A stretch of DNA of 64,000 nt from Stentor coeruleus (lineage: Eukaryota; Ciliophora; Heterotrichea; Heterotrichida; Stentoridae): the NCBI GenBank assembly GCA_001970955.1, contig MPUH01000175.1, positions 1 to 64,000 on the forward strand, given 5' to 3'. Below the pieces are notes generated by a model. That model did no database searches. It was not told the DNA's origin and was given only the letters and a program-made list of their open reading frames with translations. The position numbers and the translations under genes are program-made. Below are positions 49,151 through 57,931 of this stretch, piece after piece; position 1 is the first letter of the stretch, and every line of letters starts with the position of its first letter.

Positions 49151-50329
49151 TTAAAAGCTTAAATTCCCTACTTTTTTTTCATAACTTCCTGACGAATATT
49201 CATTCTGCCCTTCACTATCCTCATCCTCATACTCATCAGAAATCTCATCCTCACTTTCCTGTCCTTCATCATCATCATCTTCATCATCTGGATTATCAAA
49301 ATCCTCTGAATATTCATCTAAATGTTTATCCTTATCTTTTTCATCTGACAAATCAACAAAATTCCCATACAAATTCGGCTTTGAACTAATTTTCCTAACA
49401 TATTCCCTATCCGATACAGTCGATGAAGCAGGTGTATCATTAAAAGAACTTAAATCCCCATGAAAACTATGCTTATCCTTTTTGATTTTCCTATTCGGCG
49501 AATAAGCTAACATAATCGGCTTTTTAACTTTTATCGGTTTTTGAACAACCAAAGACTTTTTCTGCCCTTTTACCTTTTTGCTTTTAAGCCACTTTTTAAA
49601 ATTTTCTTCTGTTTTTTGCTTAAGAAGCATTTCCTGTTCTTCTTTTTTTTTCTTTTCCTCGATTTCTTTCTGTTGCTGGATTTTCCTTTGTTTTTTCTCT
49701 TCTTTAAGCTTAACCATATTCCTTTTTAACCATTCTCTATAGTGTTCTTCAGCATATTTTCTTTTACTTTCCTTTTCTTGTTCTTGTATTGATTTTTGTA
49801 CTTTTATATCGTATTGTTTTTTGGCAATTTCATATAATTTTTGGTTTTCCCATTCATTCATTCGTTTACGATTTTCGCTTTTTTTTTCTTCACGATCTTG
49901 TTCTTCTAATAAATCATTTTCGTATTTTCTTTTAAGAGCTTGCATCATTAGAGCTTTTTTGAAGCGGCTTTCGAAATTCTTTTTCTTGACCCACTTCTTG
50001 AATGTGGCTTTGTCGTTTAGTGTTGGTTTTTTCCGTGTATCAGCTTCAGAGCAGGACATTAGGTTTTCAGTTTGGTCTTTGTAGGTAGATTCATGGTCAC
50101 GGCGGGATTTCATACGGATTTCTTTATCGATCATGTAGATAACCTCACTTGGAAGATACTCTTCAGACTTTTTGTTGAGATTTTTGTGAGTTTTAAGAGC
50201 TCGGAAGTACTCGTCGTTGGCTAGTTTGCTTAGAGGAGCTTCAGCTTTTTGTAGGTCCTGTTTGGAAATTACGACACGGCAGACAATCCTATCTACACTT
50301 CTTATTGACGTACATTTGGACATATTCAT
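49151..50329 (-). CDS. Coiled-coil protein with FxxWxxxK repeats and acidic tail
   Basis: The 392-residue protein has a long Lys/Glu helix at ~100-260 with three spaced aromatic motifs: FKKWVKKK, YREWLKRN and FKKWLKSK. This recalls the CCDC34/CCDC181 type of ciliary coiled-coil proteins, where Trp and Lys residues recur in a charged helix. A basic segment (KVKKPIMLAYSPNRKIKK) follows. The last ~70 residues are very acidic (NPDDEDDDDEGQESED). The basic helix plus acidic tail fits a microtubule-associated protein. Homology is suggested only by pattern. Confidence 0.75.
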   Translation of the reverse strand: MNMSKCTSIRSVDRIVCRVVISKQDLQKAEAPLSKLANDEYFRALKTHKNLNKKSEEYLPSEVIYMIDKEIRMKSRRDHESTYKDQTENLMSCSEADTRKKPTLNDKATFKKWVKKKNFESRFKKALMMQALKRKYENDLLEEQDREEKKSENRKRMNEWENQKLYEIAKKQYDIKVQKSIQEQEKESKRKYAEEHYREWLKRNMVKLKEEKKQRKIQQQKEIEEKKKKEEQEMLLKQKTEENFKKWLKSKKVKGQKKSLVVQKPIKVKKPIMLAYSPNRKIKKDKHSFHGDLSSFNDTPASSTVSDREYVRKISSKPNLYGNFVDLSDEKDKDKHLDEYSEDFDNPDDEDDDDEGQESEDEISDEYEDEDSEGQNEYSSGSYEKKVGNLSF

Positions 50330-51410
50330 TTTATATTAAATGGAAGAATTAGCGGAATTAGGCATTTTACAGAGAGTTTAGATTGGAAAGTATGCTTGGG
50401 TTACAGTTTTTATGGGATTTTAAGATTTGTATAGGTTTTGAGATTATTTTTTGTGATGGAATTTTTTTAAGGATTTTTATATGATTTTGGTAGTGGTTTT
50501 GATATGGATTAAGATGAGAGATTTTTTTATATAGTTTGATATTAAGATATTATATAGTGATTTAAGAGGCTTTTGAAGTTTTTGTTTGTAGAAACTTTTT
50601 TTTATATTTCAATATGTGGAGTATTTTGTATAAAAGTATATTTTTTAGCTAGATTATGTTGTTATATTTTATTTGTATATAGTATTTATGATAGTTTTTA
50701 TATATTATAAATTATCAACATTATGAATAATTTCTAATAACGAATAAGTTTTATTGATTCAAAAAAGCTGAGTTTTGGTTTTTTTAGAGATGCTCATTTT
50801 AAGTACTTAATTTAAAAAAAAATATTAATAAAATAATCTACACAAAACAAACTGCTTATTTTTATAGCTTATGATGATTGTATTTTTTTACAGAAAGTAT
50901 CACGACTATATTTTCTACTCATTAACCGAGAATAGTTTTTATATCAGCAAATACTCAGAATTGATATTCTCAGTTGTATGAAAAAAATAATCTCTGAACT
51001 GAAATTTTGATTCCTTAATTAATTTATCATTTTATCTATCATAAATATCACAAATGGCACAAATTTTCATAAAATCCATAAACCTCATCAGCAAATTATT
51101 ACCCTAAAAATCACATTAATTTGTTGATTAATAAATTTATAAACAATTATACCATATAAACTCAAAAATCTCTCCACAATTTTTTCTTTATAAACTACTA
51201 GTTTTTTAATAAAAAATACGCTTTATACATTTTTTATTTAAATTTAAGACCTAAGCTATCAAAGTTCCCGGCTTCCTATAAAAAAAAATCTTAAATTTCA
51301 AAAATTTGTACATGTTTATCATCTAAGCTTCTTTTATAGCCTTAAAAAGCTTTAAACCTATTAAATTTATATAGCAGGTATGAATTCTGAGGTATGGATA
51401 ACAATATAAA
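50330..51410. other. Divergent intergenic region
   Basis: G/T-rich left third (5' flank of the minus-strand gene); right part AT-rich with modest C (5' flank of the amidohydrolase-like gene). Nothing else seen. Confidence 0.45.
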
Positions 51411-53336
51411 ATGGTGCGACTAGGACTTGTTAGCAAACATATAGTTCTTACTGAGCACTTTCATTCAGAAAATCATAGATACCCCCAAATGGGTATAATC
51501 CTTGTAGAAGACGAACGAATCTTTGATGTTGTAATTATCAAAGATGAAAATCAAATACCCATGTTATGTGAATATTATAGAGATTGGAACCCAGTTGATT
51601 ATTTAGATTACTATATTTCTCCAGGGCTTATCGACATTTCGACCAGGACAGAATGGGAGAGTATATCAGATTTAACCCAGCAAGCCTTAGCTGGAGGGGT
51701 AACTTTAGTAGCAGTAGAACAAGGATATTATAAGCAATTTTTCCCAGATAACAGCCACCTTCGTTGTGATGTTTTTCCAATCGAAGTGATCAATGAGGAG
51801 ACTCATTTAGAAACCCTTGGACCTCATGTTTGCGGATTGAAAATCTACCTATTTCCCCCTGCACCTCAAATAAAATCAGTATCTCATTTAGACTATGTTT
51901 TAAGACAAGCTGAAAAATTGCATTTACCCATCATCATCGACGCAACTTTGCCTGACCCACGAATGCTTTATATGGCATCACCTTTAAGATTAGAACAAGT
52001 TGAAAACCGAGAAACTGCTGAAAAAAGTAACTTTTCAAATTTCGCTTCATCTTTTCCTCAAGAACTTGTCAAAAGTCCTTCAGATTCAGAAGAAAGCTCA
52101 GAAGAAGACTCACCAATATTAAGAGGAGGGTCTTTACCAACGGCAACTGGACCTTATATTAACTCTATTATGATGGAAGATTCAGTGAAATCTGCCGGGA
52201 CCCCTCTTAAAGTTAACACTCCTGAAATCAATAAAATATCATTACAAATTAGTAAGGAAATGATATTAGAAGAAAGTAAAATTACTAAAAAAAATTTTAA
52301 ACCTAGTCAAAACATATACGATGATTTGAATACTAGAATAAAAAATACTCAGTTAAACCATGAAGATTTGATTAAAGTTGAAGCTATGACTTATGCAAAT
52401 TCAGGGGCTACAAGCTATGAACCTCCTAAAAAAACTCAATCTTTTACTCAATTAAATCTAAATTTTGAGCTTCCACAATTGATTACATCGAATTCTGAAA
52501 ACCAATATAAAGATACTTTACCTTGTAAAAGCCCAACATCTTTTGTATCCCGTATGTCTAATAGACCACAATCTTTTACTGTTAAACCACTTATTATTAA
52601 ATCAGAACCTAAAATTGATGTTGTTTGTGATTATTCACATCATTTAGCAAATTATCCTGCAGACTGGGAAACGCTTGGGGTTAAAAGGGTTTTAGAATGC
52701 CTTGGTGAACATATGCAAGCTCATTTTGTAGGATTATCATCAGCTTCAGCTTTAAATCTTATACGGCAAGAGAGGAGTAAGTATAAAAGGATCACTTGTG
52801 AGATTACCGCAACGAACTTGTGTTTTACGAGCTCTTGTGTTGAACCTGGAAATACCAGGTTTAAAAACAATCCACCAGTAAGAAACTCTGCTAATAGTAA
52901 CTTGCTTTGGGATTTAATAAAAATGAAAGGAATTGATAGTATAAGTTCAGGACATGCATATATTGATTCAAGAAAGAAATTGACCTCAAACTTCCAAACA
53001 GCCTTAAATGGTATATCTTGTCTTGGTTGTACTCTACAATCAGTTTGGTTCATAATAAATAAGCCTGTATCAAGTAATGACCAATTGGAACATTATATTG
53101 TAAGATTAGCTAAATGGATGAGCTTACACCCTGCTCAAATCCTTGGTATTAGTGAACATAGAGGATCAATTGCCAAAGGGAAACTAGCTGATTTTGTCAT
53201 CTGGTCACCAAGAGAAAAATATAGACTCATGCCTGATTATAATTACTTTACAACATGTCCTTTTGTAGGCCAAGATCTACTAGGGAAGATAAAAAAGGTT
53301 TATTTAAGAGGAAGACTTGCATACGAGTCTAATTGA
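51411..53336 (+). CDS. Dihydroorotase/allantoinase-like protein, catalytically degenerate
   Basis: The 641-residue protein has a cyclic amidohydrolase frame split by a Ser-rich disordered insert (~200-405). N-terminal half: YISPGLIDISTRTEWE (~68-83) stands where active enzymes have GLIDxHxH, so both first metal histidines are gone. ALAGGVTLV follows, and CGLKIYLF may keep the bridging lysine. C-terminal half: ITCEITATNLCF replaces the PHHL box, KNNPPVRNSANSNLLWDLI is well kept, and SSGHAYIDS replaces SDHAP. It ends HPAQILGISEHRGSIAKGKLADFVIWSP, a strong family signature. The fold is preserved but hydrolysis is unlikely. It may be a structural or regulatory relative, as CRMP proteins are of dihydropyrimidinase. 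Confidence 0.85.
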   Translation: MVRLGLVSKHIVLTEHFHSENHRYPQMGIILVEDERIFDVVIIKDENQIPMLCEYYRDWNPVDYLDYYISPGLIDISTRTEWESISDLTQQALAGGVTLVAVEQGYYKQFFPDNSHLRCDVFPIEVINEETHLETLGPHVCGLKIYLFPPAPQIKSVSHLDYVLRQAEKLHLPIIIDATLPDPRMLYMASPLRLEQVENRETAEKSNFSNFASSFPQELVKSPSDSEESSEEDSPILRGGSLPTATGPYINSIMMEDSVKSAGTPLKVNTPEINKISLQISKEMILEESKITKKNFKPSQNIYDDLNTRIKNTQLNHEDLIKVEAMTYANSGATSYEPPKKTQSFTQLNLNFELPQLITSNSENQYKDTLPCKSPTSFVSRMSNRPQSFTVKPLIIKSEPKIDVVCDYSHHLANYPADWETLGVKRVLECLGEHMQAHFVGLSSASALNLIRQERSKYKRITCEITATNLCFTSSCVEPGNTRFKNNPPVRNSANSNLLWDLIKMKGIDSISSGHAYIDSRKKLTSNFQTALNGISCLGCTLQSVWFIINKPVSSNDQLEHYIVRLAKWMSLHPAQILGISEHRGSIAKGKLADFVIWSPREKYRLMPDYNYFTTCPFVGQDLLGKIKKVYLRGRLAYESN

Positions 53337-53549
53337 TTTTATTAATAATTATAAGTATTAGTTTTATTTTTTCACCTAAAACCACAAAAATCATACCCAA
53401 ACCTTATATTCAATTTTTCATTCCTTTTACAATAATCATCCTAAAAGCCTAATTATCCTTTTAAAACCTAAACTTCTACTTTTTTCCCTATAAAATCCAC
53501 CATTACTAGTTTAATTTCTTTATAACCCAGTCAAATATAAAAATTACTA

Positions 53550-54170
53550 ATGAGTTTCTATAAGGTCCTAGTTATAGGCGAAGTAGGTGTTGGGAAGACC
53601 TCATTGGTTAACCGAATCGTATACAACAGTTTTTCAGAAAAATACAAAGCGACAATCGGCTGTGAGTTTGGCCTGAAAATCATTGAAATCAAAGGTGAAA
53701 GTGTACGAATCCAACTCTGGGACCTTGCAGGACAAGATCGTCTAGGGGGTATTTCTAAGCTTTACTGCCGTGATGCTAATGGAGCTTTAGTTGTAAATGA
53801 TGTTACAAGAGAAAAAAGTTTAGAACAAGCATGTTTATGGAAAGCAAGCGTTGATGAAAATGTTTGTATGGAAGATGGTTCACCTATACCAATGGTCCTT
53901 TGTGCTAATAAAGCAGACCTTTTAACCCAAGAGTCCAACATTACAGAAGAGTCCATCCATCAATTCGCCAGCTCTAAAAAATTCGTCTCTGGTTTCTTAT
54001 GTTCATCTAAGACAGGCATGAACACAAATGAGGCTCTTATTAAACTAGTTGAATCAATAATGCAAAAAAGTAAAAAAACTGACCCTTTAGCTGACGATAT
54101 TAGAAAAAGTGCAGCGAGGAAGCTTGAACCTAAAAACCATCAAGGAGATAAAAAGAAAGGCTGCTGCTAA
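53550..54170 (+). CDS. Rab GTPase, Rab32/38-like
   Basis: The 206-residue small GTPase has all nucleotide-binding boxes: GEVGVGKTS (P-loop, ~10-18), ATIGCEF (switch I), WDLAGQDR (switch II), NKADL, and SSKTG. The C-terminus KKGCC provides two prenylation cysteines. The stretch KLYCRDANGALVVNDVTREKSLEQACLWK with DGSPIPMVLCANK follows the Rab32/Rab38 pattern (WK...DG.PIP..L.ANK). Rab32-type proteins direct traffic to lysosome-related organelles and mitochondria; in Stentor-like cells pigment granules would be a tempting target, but that is speculation. The catalytic Gln of switch II is kept, so it should cycle normally. Confidence 0.93.
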   Translation: MSFYKVLVIGEVGVGKTSLVNRIVYNSFSEKYKATIGCEFGLKIIEIKGESVRIQLWDLAGQDRLGGISKLYCRDANGALVVNDVTREKSLEQACLWKASVDENVCMEDGSPIPMVLCANKADLLTQESNITEESIHQFASSKKFVSGFLCSSKTGMNTNEALIKLVESIMQKSKKTDPLADDIRKSAARKLEPKNHQGDKKKGCC

Positions 54171-54194
54171 TTTTTAGAATAGTAATATTTAATA

Positions 54195-54902
54195 TGGGTT
54201 CTGGCTGTGCGTGCCAAAGTTCTTTAGAAAATGATGCTTCTGATTGAATAAAACTTCATCGATAAGGCAACTTAACTTTTTATATACATGGTAAAATCAT
54301 ATAGAAAGACTTATTTCAGGAATAAAGTGTAAAAAAAACTAGCTTGACAAATTTATGGTTTAAGAAGAAATTGATGTGAAAATTATAGAGTTCTTGGAAA
54401 CTAGGGTTGAAGGTAACCCTCTTATATGAAAAGTATTACAATAAGCATGTATAGAATCTGATATTAATAAATCTGAAAACTTACTTAAAGCTTATAATTT
54501 GACTTTGAATAATGGATTTATCATGCAATATTATGATAAAAGAAGATATAGATATGATTTATCACCTTTTGTTATAAATCCTACTGTTAAGTATGGAAAA
54601 TTAAGGATATGATAAGAGAATCAGTTCAGGTTAAAAGGGACAATTTGGATTTAGTTTTTAGGACTGCGGGGATTTATGATAATAAGATTTGTATAAAGAG
54701 TGATGAAAGTGTGAAAATCGTTAAGGAGAAGTTTAAGGAAAATACTAAAGTGCAGAAGGATATAAGATTTTTTTTTAACGGAAAAGAGCTTAAAGATGAG
54801 AGTCTGATAGGATGCTACAATTTACTGAATGGAATGGTTGTGCAAATTTTATGGTTGCTTAATAAGTATTTTATGATTTTTTTTGTGGAAATAGACTTGT
54901 GA
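54195..54902 (+). pseudogene. UBTD-type ubiquitin-domain gene, decayed
   Basis: An ATG at 54195 gives MGSGCACQSS, like the MGxC start of UBTD1/2. Further on, a second frame reads EEIDVKIIEFLETRVEGNPLI, TGA, KVLQ, TAA, ACIESDINKSENLLKAYN and then YYDKRRYRYDLSPFVINPT, matching the UBTD N-domain; human UBTD has a Trp at the TGA site. The last frame (54609-54902) is a ubiquitin-like fold with IRFFFNGKELKDESLIGCYNL. At least four stops and two frame changes break it. UBTD proteins link E2 enzymes and ubiquitin turnover. None of the gaps fits a 15-nt intron. Confidence 0.7.
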
Positions 54903-55845
54903 AAGATTATTATGTATTAGGTAATGGGGTTTAGGTAATGCTTTTAGAGGAAGATAGTTTTTTTTATTAATAAGTAATGATAATTAGAGTATTGTTGAAG
55001 AGTTTTATATTAGAGAACTATAAGGATAATTCAGTGGATTGTATATAATTTTTAAGTTTATATAAAAAAACATTAAATTCTAAAACTTGTGTGAAATATA
55101 TATTTTGATATAAACTCTCTAAATTCCATTGTGGAAAGTTGTAAGCACCTCTTTTTCATAGGAAAATTTTCAATTGTATCAACCAAAAATTAGAATAAAT
55201 ATTTTTTAGTTTTTTATAAAGTGCTAAACAGATTGTTCTTGGGACTTTGTAAACTTACTATAAAAATTACTCTAATCATTATCTATATTATATAAGCTAT
55301 TCTCATAGAATGATAAACTTGCCTTATTTCTTTATAAAATTTTATTTTTTACGACAAAGATTACAGTGCATTTTCTAATAAACTATTTTCCAAGACAGCA
55401 ACCTATAGCTTTTCTTAGTGTGTAAAATTTATTCAAATAAAAATTTCCCAATTAATTATAAAACATAATACAATATTTCATTACCTTTTATTATTATCTC
55501 AAAATATCACCAGACATTGAGCAAGTATTAATTTCTCAATTTGCATAGTTTAACTATTACTAAAATTTTAATAATTCCAAATTACTATTTGCATCAAGTA
55601 ATCATCGCAATTAATTATATCTTCATATTAAAAGCTATTATATATTAATATCATTTCATATACAAGCATCAAGTAATCATCGCAATTAATTATATCTTCA
55701 TATTAAAAGCTATTATATATTAATATCATTTCATACACAAAAAGAAAAAAAAATTTTTGATAGTTTATTTCAAGCATATTTCTATCAGATTAAAAGCAAA
55801 ATTATCGAATTTCAATAAAACACATTCAAACGGTTAAATTAAATA
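54903..55845. other. Convergent intergenic region with a 75-bp tandem duplication
   Basis: C-poor 3' flank of the decayed UBTD gene, then AT-rich sequence with the duplication at 55591-55740. No gene seen. Confidence 0.5.
55591..55740. repeat. 75-bp tandem duplication
   Basis: 55591-55665 and 55666-55740 differ by one base. No N lies between them, unlike the contig joins, so this is either a recent true tandem duplication or a merged assembly error. Confidence 0.85.
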
Positions 55846-56067
55846 TTATTTATTGTAATTATCTGGGCTTTCAAGAAATTCATCATGAATACTTTTTCTT
55901 CTCATATAAAGCAAGTTATACTTTAAATTTAGACTTGGAGCATTTTTTACTTTATTTTCAACAACCATCTGACAAAGTCGTTGCTTTTCATAAGCATTTA
56001 TTGGAGTAGTTTCTTGTTTACTCAGCAAAGTAATTGGTTCATAGTTCTCACTGCAGCATACTCCCAT
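55846..56067 (-). CDS. Small MGVCC protein, putative dually acylated
   Basis: The 73-residue protein starts MGVCCSENYEP, with Gly2 for myristoylation and two adjacent cysteines for palmitoylation. The rest is polar with a central KQRLCQMVVENKV and a basic LLYMRRKS near the end. It does not share the middle or tail motifs of the MGC microproteins at 0.7-4 kb. A contig join with 45-nt copies overlaps the start; the copy nearest the gene is used here. Membrane attachment is likely; function unknown. Confidence 0.6.
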   Translation of the reverse strand: MGVCCSENYEPITLLSKQETTPINAYEKQRLCQMVVENKVKNAPSLNLKYNLLYMRRKSIHDEFLESPDNYNK

Positions 56068-56137
56068 TTTATATAAATAGAAACCATCTCANCTCACTGC
56101 AGCATACTCCCATTTTATATAAATAGAAACCATCTCA
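56047..56137. other. Contig join: N flanked by identical 45-nt copies
   Basis: 56047-56091 and 56093-56137 are identical around the N at 56092. The segment covers the first codons and leader of the MGVCC gene, so a second start codon appears at 56111-56113 by artifact. Confidence 0.88.
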
Positions 56138-56293
56138 TAGATGAATTATTCTGATATATAAATCAAACATCAAAATATAAACTATGAATTTTTTATATAA
56201 CAATATAAACATAAATCATTCCTAAAAATCTCTTCATGTAATCTGCCAAAACTCTAATAATAAAAATCCATCATAAAAAAAATTACCTAATAA

Positions 56294-56812
56294 ATGGAAA
56301 AAGTAAATCCAATCGAGGTTATATACTGCCCTGTCTGCACTTTTCCTATAGAATACTGTGAATATAGTGAAACTTTTAATGAATGCAAAAAGTGGCTGGC
56401 TGTTAACCACCCTGAAGCTTATCCTGACCTAGCTGAGGACTTCGCTAAAATTCGCAATGGTGAAGTTGTCCCAGAAGAAGAAAAAAAACCTGCTTCTAAG
56501 CCTAAAAAAGTTAAAATCGCTGAAAAAAAGCAAATTGTCGTCTCTGTGCTGAAACGTGGATCAACAAAAAACATCACAAAAGTTGAAGGACTCAAAGAAT
56601 TCGGCCTTAACCTCAAAGATATAGCAAAGCTTTTCAGAAAAACTTTTGCTAGTGGATGTGCGGTTGTTGAAGAAAGTATAGAAATTCAAGGAGAACTTGT
56701 TGATGAACTTATTGAAAAAATTCTTTCTGAGTTTCCGAGTATTAAAGAGGATGACATTATGATATCGGAGACACATAAAACTAAAAAAGTCAATAAAGGA
56801 CAAAAGAAATAG
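56294..56812 (+). CDS. DENR: Density-regulated protein DENR/Tma22 (SUI1 domain)
   Basis: The 172-residue protein begins with the DENR zinc motif YCPVCTFPIEYCEYSE (~11-26) and KKWLAVNHPEAY. A charged linker (EEEKKPASKPKKVKI) leads to a C-terminal SUI1 domain with KRGSTKNITKVEGLKEFGLNL, then AKLFRKTFASGCAVVE, IEIQGELVDELIEKIL and a basic tail. DENR pairs with MCT-1 on the 40S subunit and promotes recycling and reinitiation. Length and domain order are those of the family. Single exon; start in CCTAATAAATGG context. Confidence 0.95.
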   Translation: MEKVNPIEVIYCPVCTFPIEYCEYSETFNECKKWLAVNHPEAYPDLAEDFAKIRNGEVVPEEEKKPASKPKKVKIAEKKQIVVSVLKRGSTKNITKVEGLKEFGLNLKDIAKLFRKTFASGCAVVEESIEIQGELVDELIEKILSEFPSIKEDDIMISETHKTKKVNKGQKK

Positions 56813-57203
56813 GTAATTAATAAAGCTTGATAAGGGGTTTTTTGTGGAATTTTATGGTTTAATTAGTGAAAATTTAGGATAAAATATGCGAGGAAGGTAT
56901 AATTGTAAGATTTTGGATTAGAGGTAATTATTGTGGTTTATATAAAAAAAGTTTTGATTTTAAGTTAAAATTTGGTATTAAATGTTCGAATTATATAATT
57001 TTCGATAAGATTTAGAGGTTTTAATAATATTTTCTTTTAAGTCTATTTTCCAATTAACTTATTTTATTCTAAAATCATCTCTCTAAACCTTTCTATAAAA
57101 TTTCCAAACAATAACCGAATGCAATATAAAAATACAATGCAAAGTATCTATCTTAATTATCCTAAACCCTTAAAAATCGCTATTAAAATATACCCATATA
57201 ATA
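56813..57203. other. Intergenic region
   Basis: C-poor 3' flank of DENR switching near 57040 to a G-poor 5' flank of the next gene. Nothing else seen. Confidence 0.5.
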
Positions 57204-57857
57204 ATGAGTGAGGATTTCATTAAAACAGCTGAGCTAGTAAAAGCATTAGTTCTTGATCAGCAGACCCAACTTCAGCTTTATGGCTTGTATAAGCAAGCAA
57301 CTCAAGGTGATGTTAGCATTTCAGAGCCTAAAGATATGGTTGGTATAATGAAATATAAATCTTGGCTATCAAATAAAGGTAAACCACCAACACAAGCTGA
57401 AGAAGAATATATTGCACTTGTCAAATCATTCAATGCTTCAAATTGGGGAATGGCAGTTAGTAGGCCACAATTTGATGAAGAAGAAGAGGAGACTTTGAAT
57501 GACTATGAAAAAAGTGTTAAAGACTTCTGTGAAGCTGTTAAAGAAGAAAATATTGACCTTGATGCTCTGAATACTCTAGGTATTAATTGTCAGGATAAAC
57601 AAGGTCTTACACCATTACATCATGCAGTTGATGAAGGATTGAGTGTGGTAGTACGACAACTGATTAATATGGGTGCTAATCCTAACATCCAAGACTCTGA
57701 AGGAATGACCCCAGCGCACTACGCAGTAGAACTTGACAACGACGAAATCCTTGAGATCCTTCTCACCGCTCCAGGAATCGACTTAACAATAGAAGACTCA
57801 TCAGGTAACACCCTTTCAAAAATTGTCCAAAAAAACTGTGCGAGATTAATTAGATAA
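57204..57857 (+). CDS. Acyl-CoA-binding protein with ankyrin repeats (ACBD6-like)
   Basis: The 217-residue protein begins with an acyl-CoA-binding domain (~5-85): LQLYGLYKQATQGD is the central ACB signature and KYKSWLSNKGKP the following helix. After an acidic linker come ankyrin repeats at ~150-215: GLTPLHHAVDEGLSVVVRQL and GMTPAHYAVELDNDEILEIL. This is the order of ACBD6, which binds long-chain acyl-CoA and supports N-myristoyltransferase. That link is notable beside several MG-start proteins, but may be coincidence. Length is slightly below human ACBD6. Single exon. Confidence 0.93.
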   Translation: MSEDFIKTAELVKALVLDQQTQLQLYGLYKQATQGDVSISEPKDMVGIMKYKSWLSNKGKPPTQAEEEYIALVKSFNASNWGMAVSRPQFDEEEEETLNDYEKSVKDFCEAVKEENIDLDALNTLGINCQDKQGLTPLHHAVDEGLSVVVRQLINMGANPNIQDSEGMTPAHYAVELDNDEILEILLTAPGIDLTIEDSSGNTLSKIVQKNCARLIR

Positions 57858-57931
57858 CTTTTATCCTATATTCAAAATCTATATAAATCAATATAAATAT
57901 CCTTATTTAATATCTAAATTTATACCATAAA

